This document shows positions 33,252-44,335 of a DNA stretch of 64,000 nt, in pieces. The position numbers and the translations under genes were made by a program. The number at the start of each line of letters is the position of its first letter. The stretch's first letter is position 1. The notes under the pieces were generated by a model, which worked only from the letters and a program-made list of their open reading frames with translations, was not told the DNA's origin and did no database searches. The DNA comes from Saccharina japonica (Eukaryota; Sar; Phaeophyceae; Laminariales; Laminariaceae): positions 653,501 through 717,500 of the forward strand of contig MEHQ01000605.1 in NCBI GenBank assembly GCA_008828725.1, given 5' to 3'.

Positions 33252-33528
33252 AATATTATTATTATCTTTGCCATCCGACAATGTGCAGCATGATCTTCAG
33301 CGTTGATCACTAAAAAAACTCCTAAAAGCAGAAGACCACGGAAACCAAGGAAACCTATGCGTACAGTCTAACACCCTTCTATGTCTGCTTCCCGCCAAGA
33401 TTTATCCACAATACTCCATTTGTTGTCCTTGCTCCCTCCTTCTTCCCAATATGCCCTCTTTACGTTCAATACTTAAGTCCTAAGCCGCATCTAAGCTCCA
33501 TCCCCACGCCATCGGTGTGGGTCTGTCA
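33252..33528 (-). mobile_element. Family J retroposon, longest copy
   Basis: Minus strand from GACCCACACCGATGGCGTGG to GGCAAAGATAATAATAATATT. It directly abuts the family C element. It provides the fullest view of family J, about 275 bp, with no open frame. Confidence 0.78.
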
Positions 33529-33837
33529 TATTGTTGGTCTGAAACCAAAAACAAAAAAAACTACCGTTCGTATCAATGGGATATTCAATGTGATATTCGT
33601 GCGCGTTCTTCCTTGTTTTGTTCGAAACAGCACACCCCCAGCACATTCTTTCTTATTTCCCTTGTTTCTGTGGTGGTATATAAAGTTAGTATTTCGGGGC
33701 GGCCATAGTAATTCATAGTGATTATAACCCACGATGACCCCAAAAAACAGGTATCTCCCTATGTTGACACACCATGTATTTATTTGGTTCTGATTGCTAC
33801 ACATGTTTCCCCGTAAAAATAGTAGATGTTACTGATG
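33529..33837. other. Unassigned sequence
   Basis: No repeat family or gene recognised. Confidence 0.4.
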
Positions 33838-33990
33838 GGTGCGTGTGTGTTCTTCGCATTAAACCGCCGCCCCTTTCTACGTTTTACCCGTCTCGGCATC
33901 CAGCACACCCAGTCAGTGTCCGTGCCGATGCTTCTCATCCTAGAGAGATATAATACGTGCCAGTTCGTCTGTGATCGGCATCAACTTTCT
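33838..33990 (-). mobile_element. Family K dispersed repeat with (AC)n end
   Basis: GTGCGTGTGTGTTCTTCGCA, then CCGTCTCGGCATCCAGCACA and GTGTCCGTGCCGATGCTTCT. Confidence 0.55.
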
Positions 33991-34080
33991 TTGTTGTTTT
34001 GGATGGCGAACAAAGAAGCACGACAAAAGGATGATGAATAATGCATGGCAGATGATGCCGACCGAGCGCATACTTTATTA

Positions 34081-34159
34081 CCACTCTGTCCCGAATTATA
34101 GGCACCTTTTTTTATTGAATTTTAATCTATAAATGTATCTCATAGTTAGGGACAGAGGG
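34081..34159. mobile_element. Family P MITE, 79 bp, TA duplications
   Basis: Ends CCACTCTGTCCCGAATTATA and GTTAGGGACAGAGGG, with TA at 34079-34080 and 34160-34161. Length is exactly the same as the copies at 45298 and 62694. The ends resemble Stowaway-type (Tc1/mariner) termini. Confidence 0.82.
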
Positions 34160-34161
34160 TA

Positions 34162-34779
34162 GTAGATGTTAGACGGATCGCCCGCCGGAGACAAGAGATA
34201 GATAAACCGCCGTGTAACTTGTATGTCACGAGCGATCGAACCCCAATAAGCCCACCAAAACAACCGAACAACAAAGCACGGAACACACACAGAGTACAGC
34301 TAGAATACAGAGCAACGAGAGCTGAACACACGGCTGGCTGCTGGTGCCACTGCCTGATGATGATGCTGTTGTACGTTCAGCGTGATTATTCATTCAGGTT
34401 GTGATGGCACCAGTCACACACACACCCACCCACCCCCCCACCACAGACAGGCTTCGCGAGGGAAGAGCGTTTTATCACGTGCCACAGCATCATCAATAAA
34501 CAATACGGTTTGAGATGTCGTTCTTTTATGCGCCTTCGTTTTTTGTACGGTGCTTCTTCGTCCTGGCTTGCCATTGCAACACATTGATTGTCGGATGCCA
34601 AACATACCACATGTGAAAACAAAATGTGCACAGCATCGATTTTTTCCCACTACTGACTACAATGGACCGGCATGCCTCGATTTAAGAGTTCCCCGCGACA
34701 ATAAGCCGTCCTTAACTACATACATAACAGGTATTGCTCTTATCTGTAGTGAGAAATATATAGCTTTTAGTATAGGCGA
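34162..34779. other. Unassigned sequence
   Basis: Purine/pyrimidine mixed sequence without recognised genes or repeats. Confidence 0.4.
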
Positions 34780-35132
34780 GACGCCTGCTACGGTATAGAT
34801 GCACCATGTATATTTTGAGGGTGGTATGGTCACTTGACGAGCTCTTAAGCCTCATCCAAGACCTGGTTTTGGAGTTCAAAACCAAGTGCATTCTGAACAA
34901 TACCATGGAATAAGCATACAATGCAAAATATTTGAACACAATGACCAAAATTTGGACGAGTTTGGGTTATATAACCCATTCAGAACTGCAAAACTTATCC
35001 CACACTAATTCCAAGTAGTTTGTCCCCAAAAACGGGGGACCGGTTCTTAAGGGGTTAAGGAGCCCGACCATTCAGAAACAAAATCAGCCAAAAAGTGTCA
35101 CTGGGACTACCTCCATCGTAGCAGCACGCGTT
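34780..35132. mobile_element. Family F MITE with a family D insertion
   Basis: Left GACGCCTGCTACGGTATAGA, right CCTCCATCGTAGCAGCACGCG. A D unit at 34971-35058 (AACCCATTCAGAACTGCAAA to CTTAAGGGGTTAA) interrupts the interior. Confidence 0.75.
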
Positions 35133-35196
35133 GCCTTCGCGAGACATGCCGGTTCGACCGCTCTTAAAAAATACCGAATTAATGTTCTTATCGTGT

Positions 35197-35345
35197 GTGT
35201 GTTCTTCACGTTTAGCCGTCCTTCCTACCCGTCGACATCCAGTGCACCCAGTGTCTGTGTGTCGAATCTTCCATCCTAGAGAGAGATACCAGTTCTTCTG
35301 TGGTCACAAAGCTACGGCACTACTCTGCAATACAGCAGTAGCTAG
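35197..35345 (-). mobile_element. Family K dispersed repeat with (AC)n end
   Basis: GTGTGTGTGTTCTTCACGTT, then CTACCCGTCGACATCCAGTG and GATACCAGTTCTTCTGTGGT. Confidence 0.55.
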
Positions 35346-35463
35346 GCGCTCTTGAATCGGGGTATACCCGCTGTATTCTACTATGTTATCAGTGTACTTC
35401 GGAGCATCAAAGAAGAGGCATAGCAGTGACGAATAGCAAAATTAAATGGTGTTTGTTCATATT

Positions 35464-35543
35464 AATAGTTTACCCCGCCCGGCAATGTGCAGCATGGATG
35501 ATGAGCTTCAACACCGACCACTCACAAACATTCTTCCCAGAAA
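35464..35543 (-). mobile_element. Family J tail, diverged
   Basis: GCCCGGCAATGTGCAGCATG then GAGCTTCAACACCGACCACT. Confidence 0.55.
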
Positions 35544-35586
35544 TACACTAAAGAAGAAACACGACGAATCGTTGTATTTGCACTAT

Positions 35587-35700
35587 TACGGGCAAGGACC
35601 ATAGTAAACACTAGTAAATAGGACCTACGGCACACTCAAACACCTATATACTTACCGATTTTTACGAACAATATGTGGTCCTATTTACTATGGTTCTACG
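35587..35700. mobile_element. Family C hairpin MITE
   Basis: ACCATAGTAAACACTAGTAA...GGACC on the left; GGTCCTATTTACTATGGTTC on the right. Confidence 0.72.
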
Positions 35701-35934
35701 TAAATAGTAAATATCACACGATTGTTGTATTTGCACTATTAATAAATATCACATTATGATGATATGAGTGGGTCGAATGAATGAACTCGTATTACTTCAG
35801 GGCACTACATATAGAGGGACCACTACTTACTGTACTACGGTTAGTCTGAGCCCATTTTTTTTTCGACGTGTTATCCCCGCAGACGAAGGTGCTCACCAGC
35901 TCAACATGAAGAGCTGAGATACCCAATATCACCC

Positions 35935-35947
35935 CACCCCACCCCCC

Positions 35948-35987
<40 letters not shown>
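35935..35987. repeat. Poly(C) run
   Basis: CCCCACCCCACCCCCCA followed by a C run of about 38. Confidence 0.9.
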
Positions 35988-36756
35988 ATCCTCGACCTGC
36001 CTCTTTCGGCTGGAAACCCGGTGGAGGCGGTGAAAGAGGTATACCTCTGCTCTAAAGCACACGGCCCCAATGACCACCTGCTCTCCATTCCAATCGATCG
36101 ATGGCAGGCATTTGGAAAATTCTAGCAACGGAGGAGGTGCGGTTGTTTAAATTCAAGACATGTACTACTTTCCGTCTACGTATGAGGCATCCGATTTCTT
36201 CAGGTTGTTTATTTTGTACTACGAGTATTGTTTAGGGCTGGGCACTGGCTGAATCAGTCAGTAGCGATTCTACTGTCGGCAACATCAATCAGTATACGTC
36301 GTACTGGATTGCAGCTGGATACTGTCTGTATCTCCTCTCTCTCCTCCCGAAACGCAATTGGTGGGTTTCCGTACTATAGTACGGCGTGTTTCTTGGGCGT
36401 ACGCACGATATAAACTACTGACGAATGTACTGGCCAGGTCAATCAGTAGATTACTACTGCCAGTAGAATACTACTGCCAGTACATACTGTGCCAGTGCCC
36501 AGCCTTAATTATCGTACAAAATGGGAATGATTATGAGTGGTCAACGGTGAAGCTCGTGTACCATACGTTGTCTGACGGCAGACACAATCAATCGTAATAA
36601 GTACTGTAGTAGCAACTACAAAAACCAGACATTTTTTCTGGACGACGGGCTTTCGGTCGATGATGCTTCGCTGTAATGCTTAGAGGGGGGTGGGAGGGGG
36701 GCTCAGCCAGTTGCGGTTTTGACGGAAGAGGTGCCCAGGGGGGGGCGGTTGAGAGG
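35988..36756. other. Unassigned; family J fragment at 36528-36600
   Basis: The only recognised piece is a worn J tail (TTATGAGTGGTCAACGGTGA to GATGCA-like end with AATCGTAATAA). Confidence 0.45.
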
Positions 36757-37287
36757 NNNNNNNNNNNNNNNNNNNNNNNNNNNNNNNNNNNNNNNNNNNN
36801 NNNNNNNNNNNNNNNNNNNNNNNNNNNNNNNNNNNNNNNNNNNNNNNNNNNNNNNNNNNNNNNNNNNNNNNNNNNNNNNNNNNNNNNNNNNNNNNNNNNN
36901 NNNNNNNNNNNNNNNNNNNNNNNNNNNNNNNNNNNNNNNNNNNNNNNNNNNNNNNNNNNNNNNNNNNNNNNNNNNNNNNNNNNNNNNNNNNNNNNNNNNN
37001 NNNNNNNNNNNNNNNNNNNNNNNNNNNNNNNNNNNNNNNNNNNNNNNNNNNNNNNNNNNNNNNNNNNNNNNNNNNNNNNNNNNNNNNNNNNNNNNNNNNN
37101 NNNNNNNNNNNNNNNNNNNNNNNNNNNNNNNNNNNNNNNNNNNNNNNNNNNNNNNNNNNNNNNNNNNNNNNNNNNNNNNNNNNNNNNNNNNNNNNNNNNN
37201 NNNNNNNNNNNNNNNNNNNNNNNNNNNNNNNNNNNNNNNNNNNNNNNNNNNNNNNNNNNNNNNNNNNNNNNNNNNNNNNNNNNNNNN
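36757..37287. other. Assembly gap (531 N)
   Basis: Unresolved bases. Followed directly by the G-run that ends a LINE copy, so the gap may hide more of that repeat cluster. Confidence 0.99.
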
Positions 37288-37302
37288 GAGGGGGGGGGGG
37301 GG

Positions 37303-38010
37303 CGTGCTCATTCGTTGCTTGCCTTAGTCATTTGACCATTGACCATGCATCCCTTTCGAGACGGAGCACCGTTCCTCCTGCTAACAGAGACACCTCCAGA
37401 ATTTCGGCGCTCATTACATAATTGTTATTATTCAATTTGCCATCTGACGATGTGCAACTCTTATATCAATCATACCATTCATATATACCTATCCATCATA
37501 CCATCCATATATGCCCATCAACCATACCTGAATACTTGACGAACTCATGATTGTTTCCCTATATATATTACATAGAGCATGTTTGCTAATCCCATCCCCT
37601 TCCTGTTTCGCCTCCTTCGACCACCATCTATCGCCTAAGGTATCGGTCGTTTTCTCGCTACTATCTAGTGTACCAGACTTCTCCATGTCGTATTCGTCTA
37701 TTTTTCTCATCTCCTCCTCTAACACATCCCGTTCCTCCTTGTACATTTCACATTCTCCCACTTAGTGGGTTTTCTACTATCTATCGCTCTGTCACAAGGG
37801 CACATCCGTGCGTCTACTTCCTCCTCCTCCTCCTCCCGGCTACGGGTGCACCCCTTTCTTCTTTCTGGCAGGTGAAGGTCCCCTACACGAAATCGCAGTT
37901 TCAGCGTTTTCGCGAAGTCCATTGGGCCATGCAAATAGGCTTTCATTCCTATCCCTTTCCTCTTAACCCCCCGTATATATCTACGTGTTCCCCCCCTTCA
38001 ACCTTATGTC
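37303..38010 (-). pseudogene. Decayed non-LTR retrotransposon ORF, C-terminal part
   Basis: On the minus strand: YLHGPMDFAKTLKLRFRVGD, then LPERRKG, an acidic run, then MCPC...H....GECEMYKEERDVLEEEMRKI and LGDRWW; after an insertion, GGVSVSRRNGAPSRKG and VNGQMTKASNE with stop TGA at 37308-37310. The Cys-x-Cys, His and Cys spacing is that of the zinc-binding motif at the C-terminus of many LINE reverse-transcriptase proteins. The copy is dead: a frame change and a TAA lie near 37762-37770, and a 119-bp element is inserted at 37427-37545. A poly(C) tail (plus-strand G run 37291-37302) follows the stop. The RT domain itself is absent. Confidence 0.72.
37427..37545 (-). mobile_element. J-related retroposon inserted in the LINE
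   Basis: Minus strand ends CGTCAGATGGCAAATTGAATAATAA, like family J tails. Flanked by CATAATTGTT (37417-37426) and CATGATTGTT (37546-37555), a 10-bp duplication with one mismatch. Removing it rejoins the LINE coding sequence. Confidence 0.75.
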
Positions 38011-38085
38011 TTGGCGCTACGAGTAACCTTCCCCTTCTTTGTTTCCTTATTTCTGTTATTTATTTTACTTCCGCCTTGCGCGCGG

Positions 38086-38460
38086 GGGGGGGGGGGTGTA
38101 CTCATGCCATGCATGGCCGTAGTCGTATGCCCATAGACCCTCGCATCCATACAATGCCGGGATAGAGCATGTCGGGTTTTCACCGACCAGGCAGGCGTTG
38201 CTTGCTCCAGGCACGAAGCGAAACGTGAGGTGTTGGGCGAGTCGCACGAAGGGTGAGCTGCATCCTACTGAGAACCGCTTGTGAGGCGGAACCCCTCGCA
38301 TATGGACGACAGCCTCCACTGAATTGAATCGATTTTCTGGTGTGGCCACTTCCAGAGACAGCAATGGGTATACTATGTATCGGCCTCGTGGGTGCCTTAC
38401 CATATACACACTACATTATACTTCGTACGACCATTCCCCTTGTGCGGAGTTAAGGTTCAT
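38086..38460 (-). mobile_element. Family E retroposon copy
   Basis: Plus-strand G run 38085-38096 then TGTACTCATGCCATGCATGG; extends through GGTGTGGCCACTTCCAGAGA to GCGGAGTTAAGGTTCATC. Confidence 0.68.
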
Positions 38461-38496
38461 CCGGGGCTGGGGGGTGGGTATAGCGAAAGGTGTGTG

Positions 38497-38992
38497 TGTG
38501 TGGGGGGGTGTACTCGATGCATGGCCGTAGTCGTATGACCATAGACCCTCGCATCCTTACAGTGCCGGGACGGAGCATGTCGGATTTTCACCGACCAGGC
38601 AGATATTTCTGGCACTAAGCGCGAAGCGCCGTGAGGTATTGGGCGAGTCGCATGAAGGGTGAGCTGCATCCTGCTAAGAATCGCCTGCGAGGCAGACTTG
38701 CATAAGGACGACAGCCTCCAATGAATTGATTTAATTTCTGGTGTGGCCACTTCCAGAGACAGCAATGGGTATCACTACGTATCTGCCTTGTGGATGCCTT
38801 ATCATATACACACTACGTGATACGATATTTCCCCTTGTGCGGAGATGAGGTTATCAACCCCGCACAAATGATGTAACAATACCGCCAGTATGGATGACCG
38901 CCAAAAAAAAAAAAAACGGTACCCTGGTTGTCGAGCTCACACAGTGAGAGGCGTGTTTTACAGCGTCGTTGCCAACCGACGCCAACCCAACC
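38497..38992 (-). mobile_element. Family E retroposon, long copy
   Basis: G run then TGTACTCGATGCATGGCCGT; ends CCAACCGACGCCAACCCAACC exactly as at 27235 and 27887. A further 40-bp start of a copy lies at 39017-39056. Confidence 0.7.
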
Positions 38993-39056
38993 TATGAATA
39001 TGTAAAATATTTATAGAAGGGGGGGGGCGGGGTACCGATGTCATGCATGGCCGTAG

Positions 39057-39855
39057 GCGTGTGGAGGGGTCGGGCTGGGTGGTGGTGTGGCCTAGGGTTT
39101 GTGGAGTGGGAGTTGGCGGTGGGGGTGTGGGATAGGGGGTTTCGGGTTAGACTTCGCCGTTACATATTATATGTGCCAGTTCCAAGAATTAAATTGTATT
39201 GTGCCATCCGACAACAAAATGCTTCTTATTTTCCCCATTATTAATCGTATTATATCATATATATATACTTGGTATGTGCCGTGATGGTATTCTATACCTG
39301 GTATACGTTGAGTAAAACAAAATAAATAATACGTGTTTGTAATAGGTAATGCCCTGGGTAGTAAGTAATATATACGTATGATACTTGACGTCCGCCTGTC
39401 TGTTGATTTTTTTGTTCGTATACCAAAAATAAATCTGTACAATTATAAAACCGTTCCTTTTTCAGAATTAAGCTGTACTAGAATTAAGTATAAACATATG
39501 ATAAAAACCGTTTCTTTTTTAAAAATTAGAAATTCACCACCACCACTATTATTATCGCACCACGCAGCACGAGCATTTTTTTTTCATTTTTCCCCCTCCT
39601 TTCTTTGTTCTTTCTGCTGTTCTTTTCTTGTTTTTTTCTGGAATTGATTTTGAAAATCGAATGTGGTCCGACAAAGCTAAGCCGCAGCAAAAAACCGGAT
39701 GCAGGGTCCCCCTGCCACTACACCAGACCACTACGTGACAGCCAAAGCCACAGCAGCATCCACCGAACAGCTATCATATGATATCAGATTCAGCATAATA
39801 TACAGATTAGATCCAGGTAGTATCGTAGGTGACCTTTCCAGTATTTACAGCAGTT
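39057..39855. other. Unassigned sequence
   Basis: No gene or strong repeat recognised. AT-rich from 39160 onwards. Confidence 0.4.
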
Positions 39856-39951
39856 ACTTTTTTTCGTGGCATATCAATATGTCCTTAAACATAAGCACCA
39901 TTTTCATATCAATACTAGTTATAAACGGTTCTTATATTTTCATACAAAGTG
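39856..39951. mobile_element. Family P-like hairpin MITE
   Basis: ATATGTCCTTAAACATAAGC on the left pairs with CTTATATTTTCATACAAAGT on the right; a longer, diverged relative of the 79-bp elements. Confidence 0.55.
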
Positions 39952-40599
39952 GTATGTCACGGAAATTTTTTCTGCTGTTTCGATGCCGCCCCACGGGAAA
40001 CGAGCAGGGTCCAGAAAATTCTGACGGAAAACTTTTTCGCGTAGTTTCGTCGGTATTCCGACGTAAAGAAGCACATGATTAGTCAAAAACAAATAATGTG
40101 TTTTTCAGCCAATCAAATTGAATCAGTTTTACCGAAACAATCCTGGCCCTTCCGTTGTGACGCCCGGTGAAAGGGCCCAAATATTCTCGCCCTCTCGTGC
40201 AACAGCACCAGCGACATCATCACAAGTCTCAGACCTGGTTGGAATATTTTTTGTAGCCGCGAAATACGGAGGAGCTTGGCTATTCTGGTGAGGTCCGGCG
40301 GGCAGGGGGGAGGGGATACGAGATTGTTTTTTGTTGCGCACCGAGAGCCGGGTGACCTGATTTGCAGGGTGCTCGTGTAGCAATCGAGGTTCAGTTGCAG
40401 GTGGGAATTCCGGCAGGACGCGCACCGTGCGTTTATAGCTGCTTGCTGCATTCTCAAGTTTTTCGTTGTTTTCAAAGCACAGAAGAAGCAGAAAAAAGGA
40501 CTGTTACTTATTGTACCGCTTTTAGTGTACAAAGCAACAAAAAACTTTTGAGACAGAGCCCTGCTGTGTAGGCCTGAGTTCAGAGCACAGACCCATCAG
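39952..40599. other. Unassigned upstream sequence
   Basis: Apparently unique, moderately GC-rich. Overlapping minus-strand frames (40113-40532) have no recognised domain. Confidence 0.4.
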
Positions 40600-40884
40600 C
40601 GGAGCACACACGGCGCGTGACTACGGGAGGGACAGGAGTCCGAGCAACACCACTCACTGTTGCTGCTGCTGCGTCGTCCCCTGCGCTGCTTTCTCCCGTA
40701 TTTTCCTCCTCCTCCCACGCCGTGGTAACACGCCACCCACTTCCACCGCCACGGAAAACCGTGCGTTCCAGCACACAGGTCTGTCTGTGCGCCTGCTTTT
40801 TTTTGCCTCCTCTCCTCTTGAGTGCGGCGGGACGGGGCGGGGCGCGAGGGATCTTCGAGACCCTCACTCCTCATCAGCGTCAGC
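40600..40884 (+). promoter_or_regulatory. Probable promoter/5' UTR of the WSC-type gene
   Basis: GC- and CT-rich stretch directly upstream of the start codon, with GGGACGGGGCGGGGCG about 45 bases before the ATG and pyrimidine-rich tracts at 40680-40715 and 40795-40818. It is free of the window's repeat families. The transcription start cannot be placed. Confidence 0.4.
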
Positions 40885-41193
40885 ATGGCGAGCATTCAGC
40901 CTGCGGACAGCTCGGACGTCGACGCACAGGCAGCCGACACGCAAATATGGGCCAACGAGGAGGGGGGATGCAGGGGCAAGATGACGAGACCGCGGGTGGT
41001 CGGGATCGGGCTGGCTGTGGCGTGTGCGGCGCTCGGTTTGGGGCTGTACTTTGGGCTGGCCGGGTCGGGGGGAAATTCTGTGGACCGTATCGTGGGTCAA
41101 TCGATTGACCCAAACGCTATCGGGTGCTTCCGGGATATCAGGAGGAATCGCGTGGCGATGGACATCCTCGTGGACCAGGCGATGACCCCACAA
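40885..41193 (+). CDS. First exon of a WSC-like type II membrane protein
   Basis: ATG at 40885 in context GTCAGCATGGCG opens 103 codons ending exactly at a GTGAGT donor (41194-41199, phase 0). Residues 1-37 are polar, with R30, K32, R35 and R37 just before a hydrophobic span at 38-60 (VVGIGLAVACAALGLGLYFG), predicting cytoplasmic N-terminus and an outward C-terminus. Residues 79-103 (IGCFRDIRRNRVAMDILVDQ, then AMTPQ) match the start of a WSC domain: GC(F/Y)xD, RxL/V-like, then MTP before the expected C-x-x-x-C. WSC domains bind carbohydrate and occur in cell-wall sensors and in large numbers in brown algae and fungi. An upstream in-frame ATG at 40822 is less likely. The next exon was not found, so the gene is either long-introned or truncated. 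Confidence 0.6.
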
Positions 41194-41640
41194 GTGAGTT
41201 TGTTTGCCGTATGTATAAGCTTTCCCTGTTTGCCTATCTGCCTATCTATGCTCGGGAAGACGTAGAGGCAATGTTTGGACAGTAGTATGGGATTTGTTCT
41301 TGACTCGAAACATTTTACGAGTGCTTTTGCGCAGCTGCAGTGGTGTAATGTCGAGCCCGATCGTAATGGTTCTATCTAAAAAGAGCACACCCATTAAAGA
41401 CATCTTGGGTTCGCTGGTCCCCCAAGCAAGTTACACAGCATGGGAGGAGGTGGGCAGGGGGGGGGGGTACGTGCGGGGGTTCTTTGCATCGTTACAGACG
41501 TACTGACTGCTGTAACGGCACTCTGCCCCCTGTCGGCCTGATATAGTTTTCTTTCGTGCTGTGTTGGTTGTATAAATAGTCGTTGATCCTCTCTCGTACG
41601 ACGAGTATGCAAAAACTCTCACCCACAGCCTTCGATTTTA
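41194..41640 (+). other. Start of the intron after the WSC-type exon
   Basis: Begins GTGAGTTTG. Includes a segment (41390-41440) shared with 44515-44570 and a 15-base G run at 41457-41467. No acceptor followed by a WSC continuation was seen. Confidence 0.4.
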
Positions 41641-41730
41641 CCACCTGGTAAAAATATGTCCGTAAATATAAGGAGCGTTTTGATATCGATGTTTATACCA
41701 AAACGGTACTTATGTTTACGTACATAATGG
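41641..41730. mobile_element. Family P-like MITE, 90 bp, TA duplications
   Basis: CCACCTGGTAAAAATATGTC on the left, TACGTACATAATGG on the right; TA at 41639-41640 and 41731-41732. Another diverged copy is near 42360-42450. Confidence 0.65.
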
Positions 41731-41764
41731 TATATTAACTATTAACAGAGCAGCACATTTATTG

Positions 41765-41945
41765 GCAGCAGCTTGACTATGTAGCAGCAGCAGCAGCAGC
41801 AGCTGTAGCAGAGCAGCAGCAGCAACAGCAGCAGCAGAGAAGCAGCGTCATCAGAGCAGAAGCAGTAGCGACAGCATTCCGAACAGATGAGCAAACGCAG
41901 CAGCCGCAGCAGCAGCAGCACACCAGCACACCCCCAGCACCAGCA

Positions 41946-41984
<39 letters not shown>

Positions 41985-42083
41985 GCGGTACAGCGAATAA
42001 CCCCAGGCAACGAAAAACACATAATATCGTCTCTAGCCTGCCGGTCGGTATACGAACAGCAGAACACAGCAGCAGAAGCAGCA
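41765..42083 (+). repeat. (CAG)n degenerate array
   Basis: GCAGCAGCA units with AGA, ACA and CAC variants and a less regular middle part, followed by a 19-base G run at 42120-42138. Confidence 0.88.
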
Positions 42084-42138
42084 GTGAAAGTACGAGAGCG
42101 AAACGGAGTACGTATACGAGGGGGGGGGGGGGGGGGGG

Positions 42139-43344
42139 TATCATATAAGTCTTGACTACGTACTGGTGTGGTGTATCCTACCGCGCTTGTGTATAATACT
42201 GCTGCTGGTGCGTACTGGTATATACTACAAGCTGCAGTAGATGGTATATATACTCCTGCTGTACAGCGTAAGTACTCTGCATGTAGGGCATGTATTATGT
42301 GCTGCTGTGTTTACTGCCCGGTGCTTGGTACATAATGCCAGGTGTGTGTCCTGACTCATAGTAAAAAAATATGCCCATCTGGACATGAATGTAAGGACCG
42401 TTTTCTCTTCATAGTAACCTTTAAGCAATCCTTATATTCATGTACAAAGAAGTAGTACAAGGAATCATATACGTACCAGGTACCAGAGGCACACATGTAT
42501 ACCAGGTATGCAGCAGTATCATGTACCAGGTATTGCAGCAGCAGTATAGACAGGTACATATTATACAAAATACAGGTACGTCTTGAGCGTAACGTGTCTG
42601 TATATTTCTACTCGTACCAGGTATTACAGCATTATGTACCTCTCTGTCTCTCTGTATACCTGCTACGCACGAGTGCGGGCAGCGAGTGTGACACGGCATG
42701 TGTCATACGAACCTTTTCTTCAAAAGTTTAAGTTTCAATATATGATAATTCCACGATCATGACAGTTTACGCCAAATTTACGCAAAAATACCCCCCCCAA
42801 GATAGGGTAATGTCGTAATATTCAGTAGTCAGCGCGGGCGCGCCTTGTTTCGGCATAATGTGACTCGAATCTCCAACAGCAGCAGCAGCAGTAGTGTCTC
42901 CTATATATGCTCCGTCGTGTTATGGTACTCTGCATTATGTAGATAAATGTCGTAGACACAAGACGGTATACCTGGTAAGTATTAATCTATTATTAATTAT
43001 TTCTGGAAACTGATTAGTTGTGATTAGTTGCGCCAAAAATCAAAACGAGACCCTAGAAAAACGGAGAACTGCTCCAGAAAGCCCTCGAAAAACTACGGGG
43101 TGGATCCTTAGGAGTGTATCGGTGTTTTTGACTGTCCAACGGAGTTAAACGGGTATATTGGGCCTAGAAAGCAGTTAGTTCCTGGAGCCCAAAAATAACG
43201 TTTCCCATAATAGTTGGTCTAATAATAGTCAGGTATCATCGTCACTAAAATGCGTTATTTTTAGACTATTCACATACTCTGTATATACTACGTACACGGC
43301 ACAGCAGCAATGTTCCAATCTTGTTAGCACAGCTGTCACCCCCT
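42139..43344. other. Unassigned sequence
   Basis: AT-rich, many ACCAGGTAT-like motifs (42470-42680). No gene recognised. Confidence 0.4.
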
Positions 43345-43412
43345 CCTATACACACACTCATCTTGCAAATATGAGTTTCGGCCAAATCCTCGATCTCACA
43401 GCTGTTTTTTTC
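43345..43412 (+). repeat. Family L dispersed repeat
   Basis: CAAATATGAGTTTCGGCCAA then ATCCTCGATCTCACAGCTGT, T-run after it. Confidence 0.6.
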
Positions 43413-43861
43413 TTTTTACTTTTTACCGGAGGCATGTAAATATGTACGTACGTAGGTACAGTAGAATGGTATAACAGCCATCCAAGCAATACAACATAAT
43501 GTTCGATAAAATAAGCGACTCAATCAACAAAAATAATAGGCGATGCACCCGAAACGGAACACACGTGTTCTTCGTAGCTGTTCGGCTCTCAATCTAGCCG
43601 TTTTTTTTTTGCGTTCTTATGAGTATACTTGTTCTTATATACCGGGAAAACCACACCAGCAGGCTTTAATATGTAATGTACCTCCACTTAAAAAAAACTA
43701 TTTTCTTTCGCTTTTCCCCCCCAACAAAAAAAAAAAAAAAGTCGGCGGTCATTCCATACTGACTGCAGTTCTTTAAAGCCTAAAATACCTGACTAAACTG
43801 CACTACGGTACTCGTTTACCTGGTACTAGATAGGATAGTGGGCACCCCTACAGTAGTTAAG

Positions 43862-44335
43862 AGTTACTGGTAAGAGTTAACTGGTCCCGCGTATTTGGGG
43901 GAAACATACTTGGAATTAGTGTGGGATATATTGTCCAGTTCTGAATGTGAGTTAAGGGCCCATATTAACGAATATGAAAAAAAATTCAATTTGGAAAAAA
44001 TAAAATTCAAATTCGCTTTTCAGTGGTCAACACACGCACCAGCACCAAAGATCAGGATCTTGGGGTATACTATTTGGTGCTGGTGCGTGTGTTGATGAAA
44101 AGCGAATTTGATTTTTTTTTTTCCAAATTGAATTTATTTGATACTCGTTAGTGTGGGCCCTAACCCATTCAGAACTGAAAAAAACAATGTCCTACACTAA
44201 TTCCAAGTAGTTTGTCCCCAAAGTCGTGGGACCAGTTCTTAAGGGGTTAACCCATTCAGAACTGGACAACGTATCCCACACTAATTCCAAGTATTTCCCC
44301 CCCAAATGCGCGGGACCAGTTCTGAATGTGGGGGA
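43862..44335. mobile_element. Three family D units with a family B element between
   Basis: D units at 43862-43952 (reverse), 44161-44248 and 44249-44335. The family B element lies exactly at the TTAA junction between the first two, reusing its TAA as target. Confidence 0.75.
43956..44160. mobile_element. Family B hairpin MITE, 205 bp
   Basis: GGGCCC ends, TAA at 43953-43955 and 44161-44163. Arms contain CAACACACGCACCAGCACCA and its complement. Confidence 0.85.

Noticed and set aside
36676-37335. ~200-codon open frames across the N block
   Set aside because: They are unresolved bases, not sequence.
40113-40532. 139-codon minus-strand frame upstream of the WSC-type exon
   Set aside because: No domain, competing open frames, and it overlaps the likely upstream region of the plus-strand gene.
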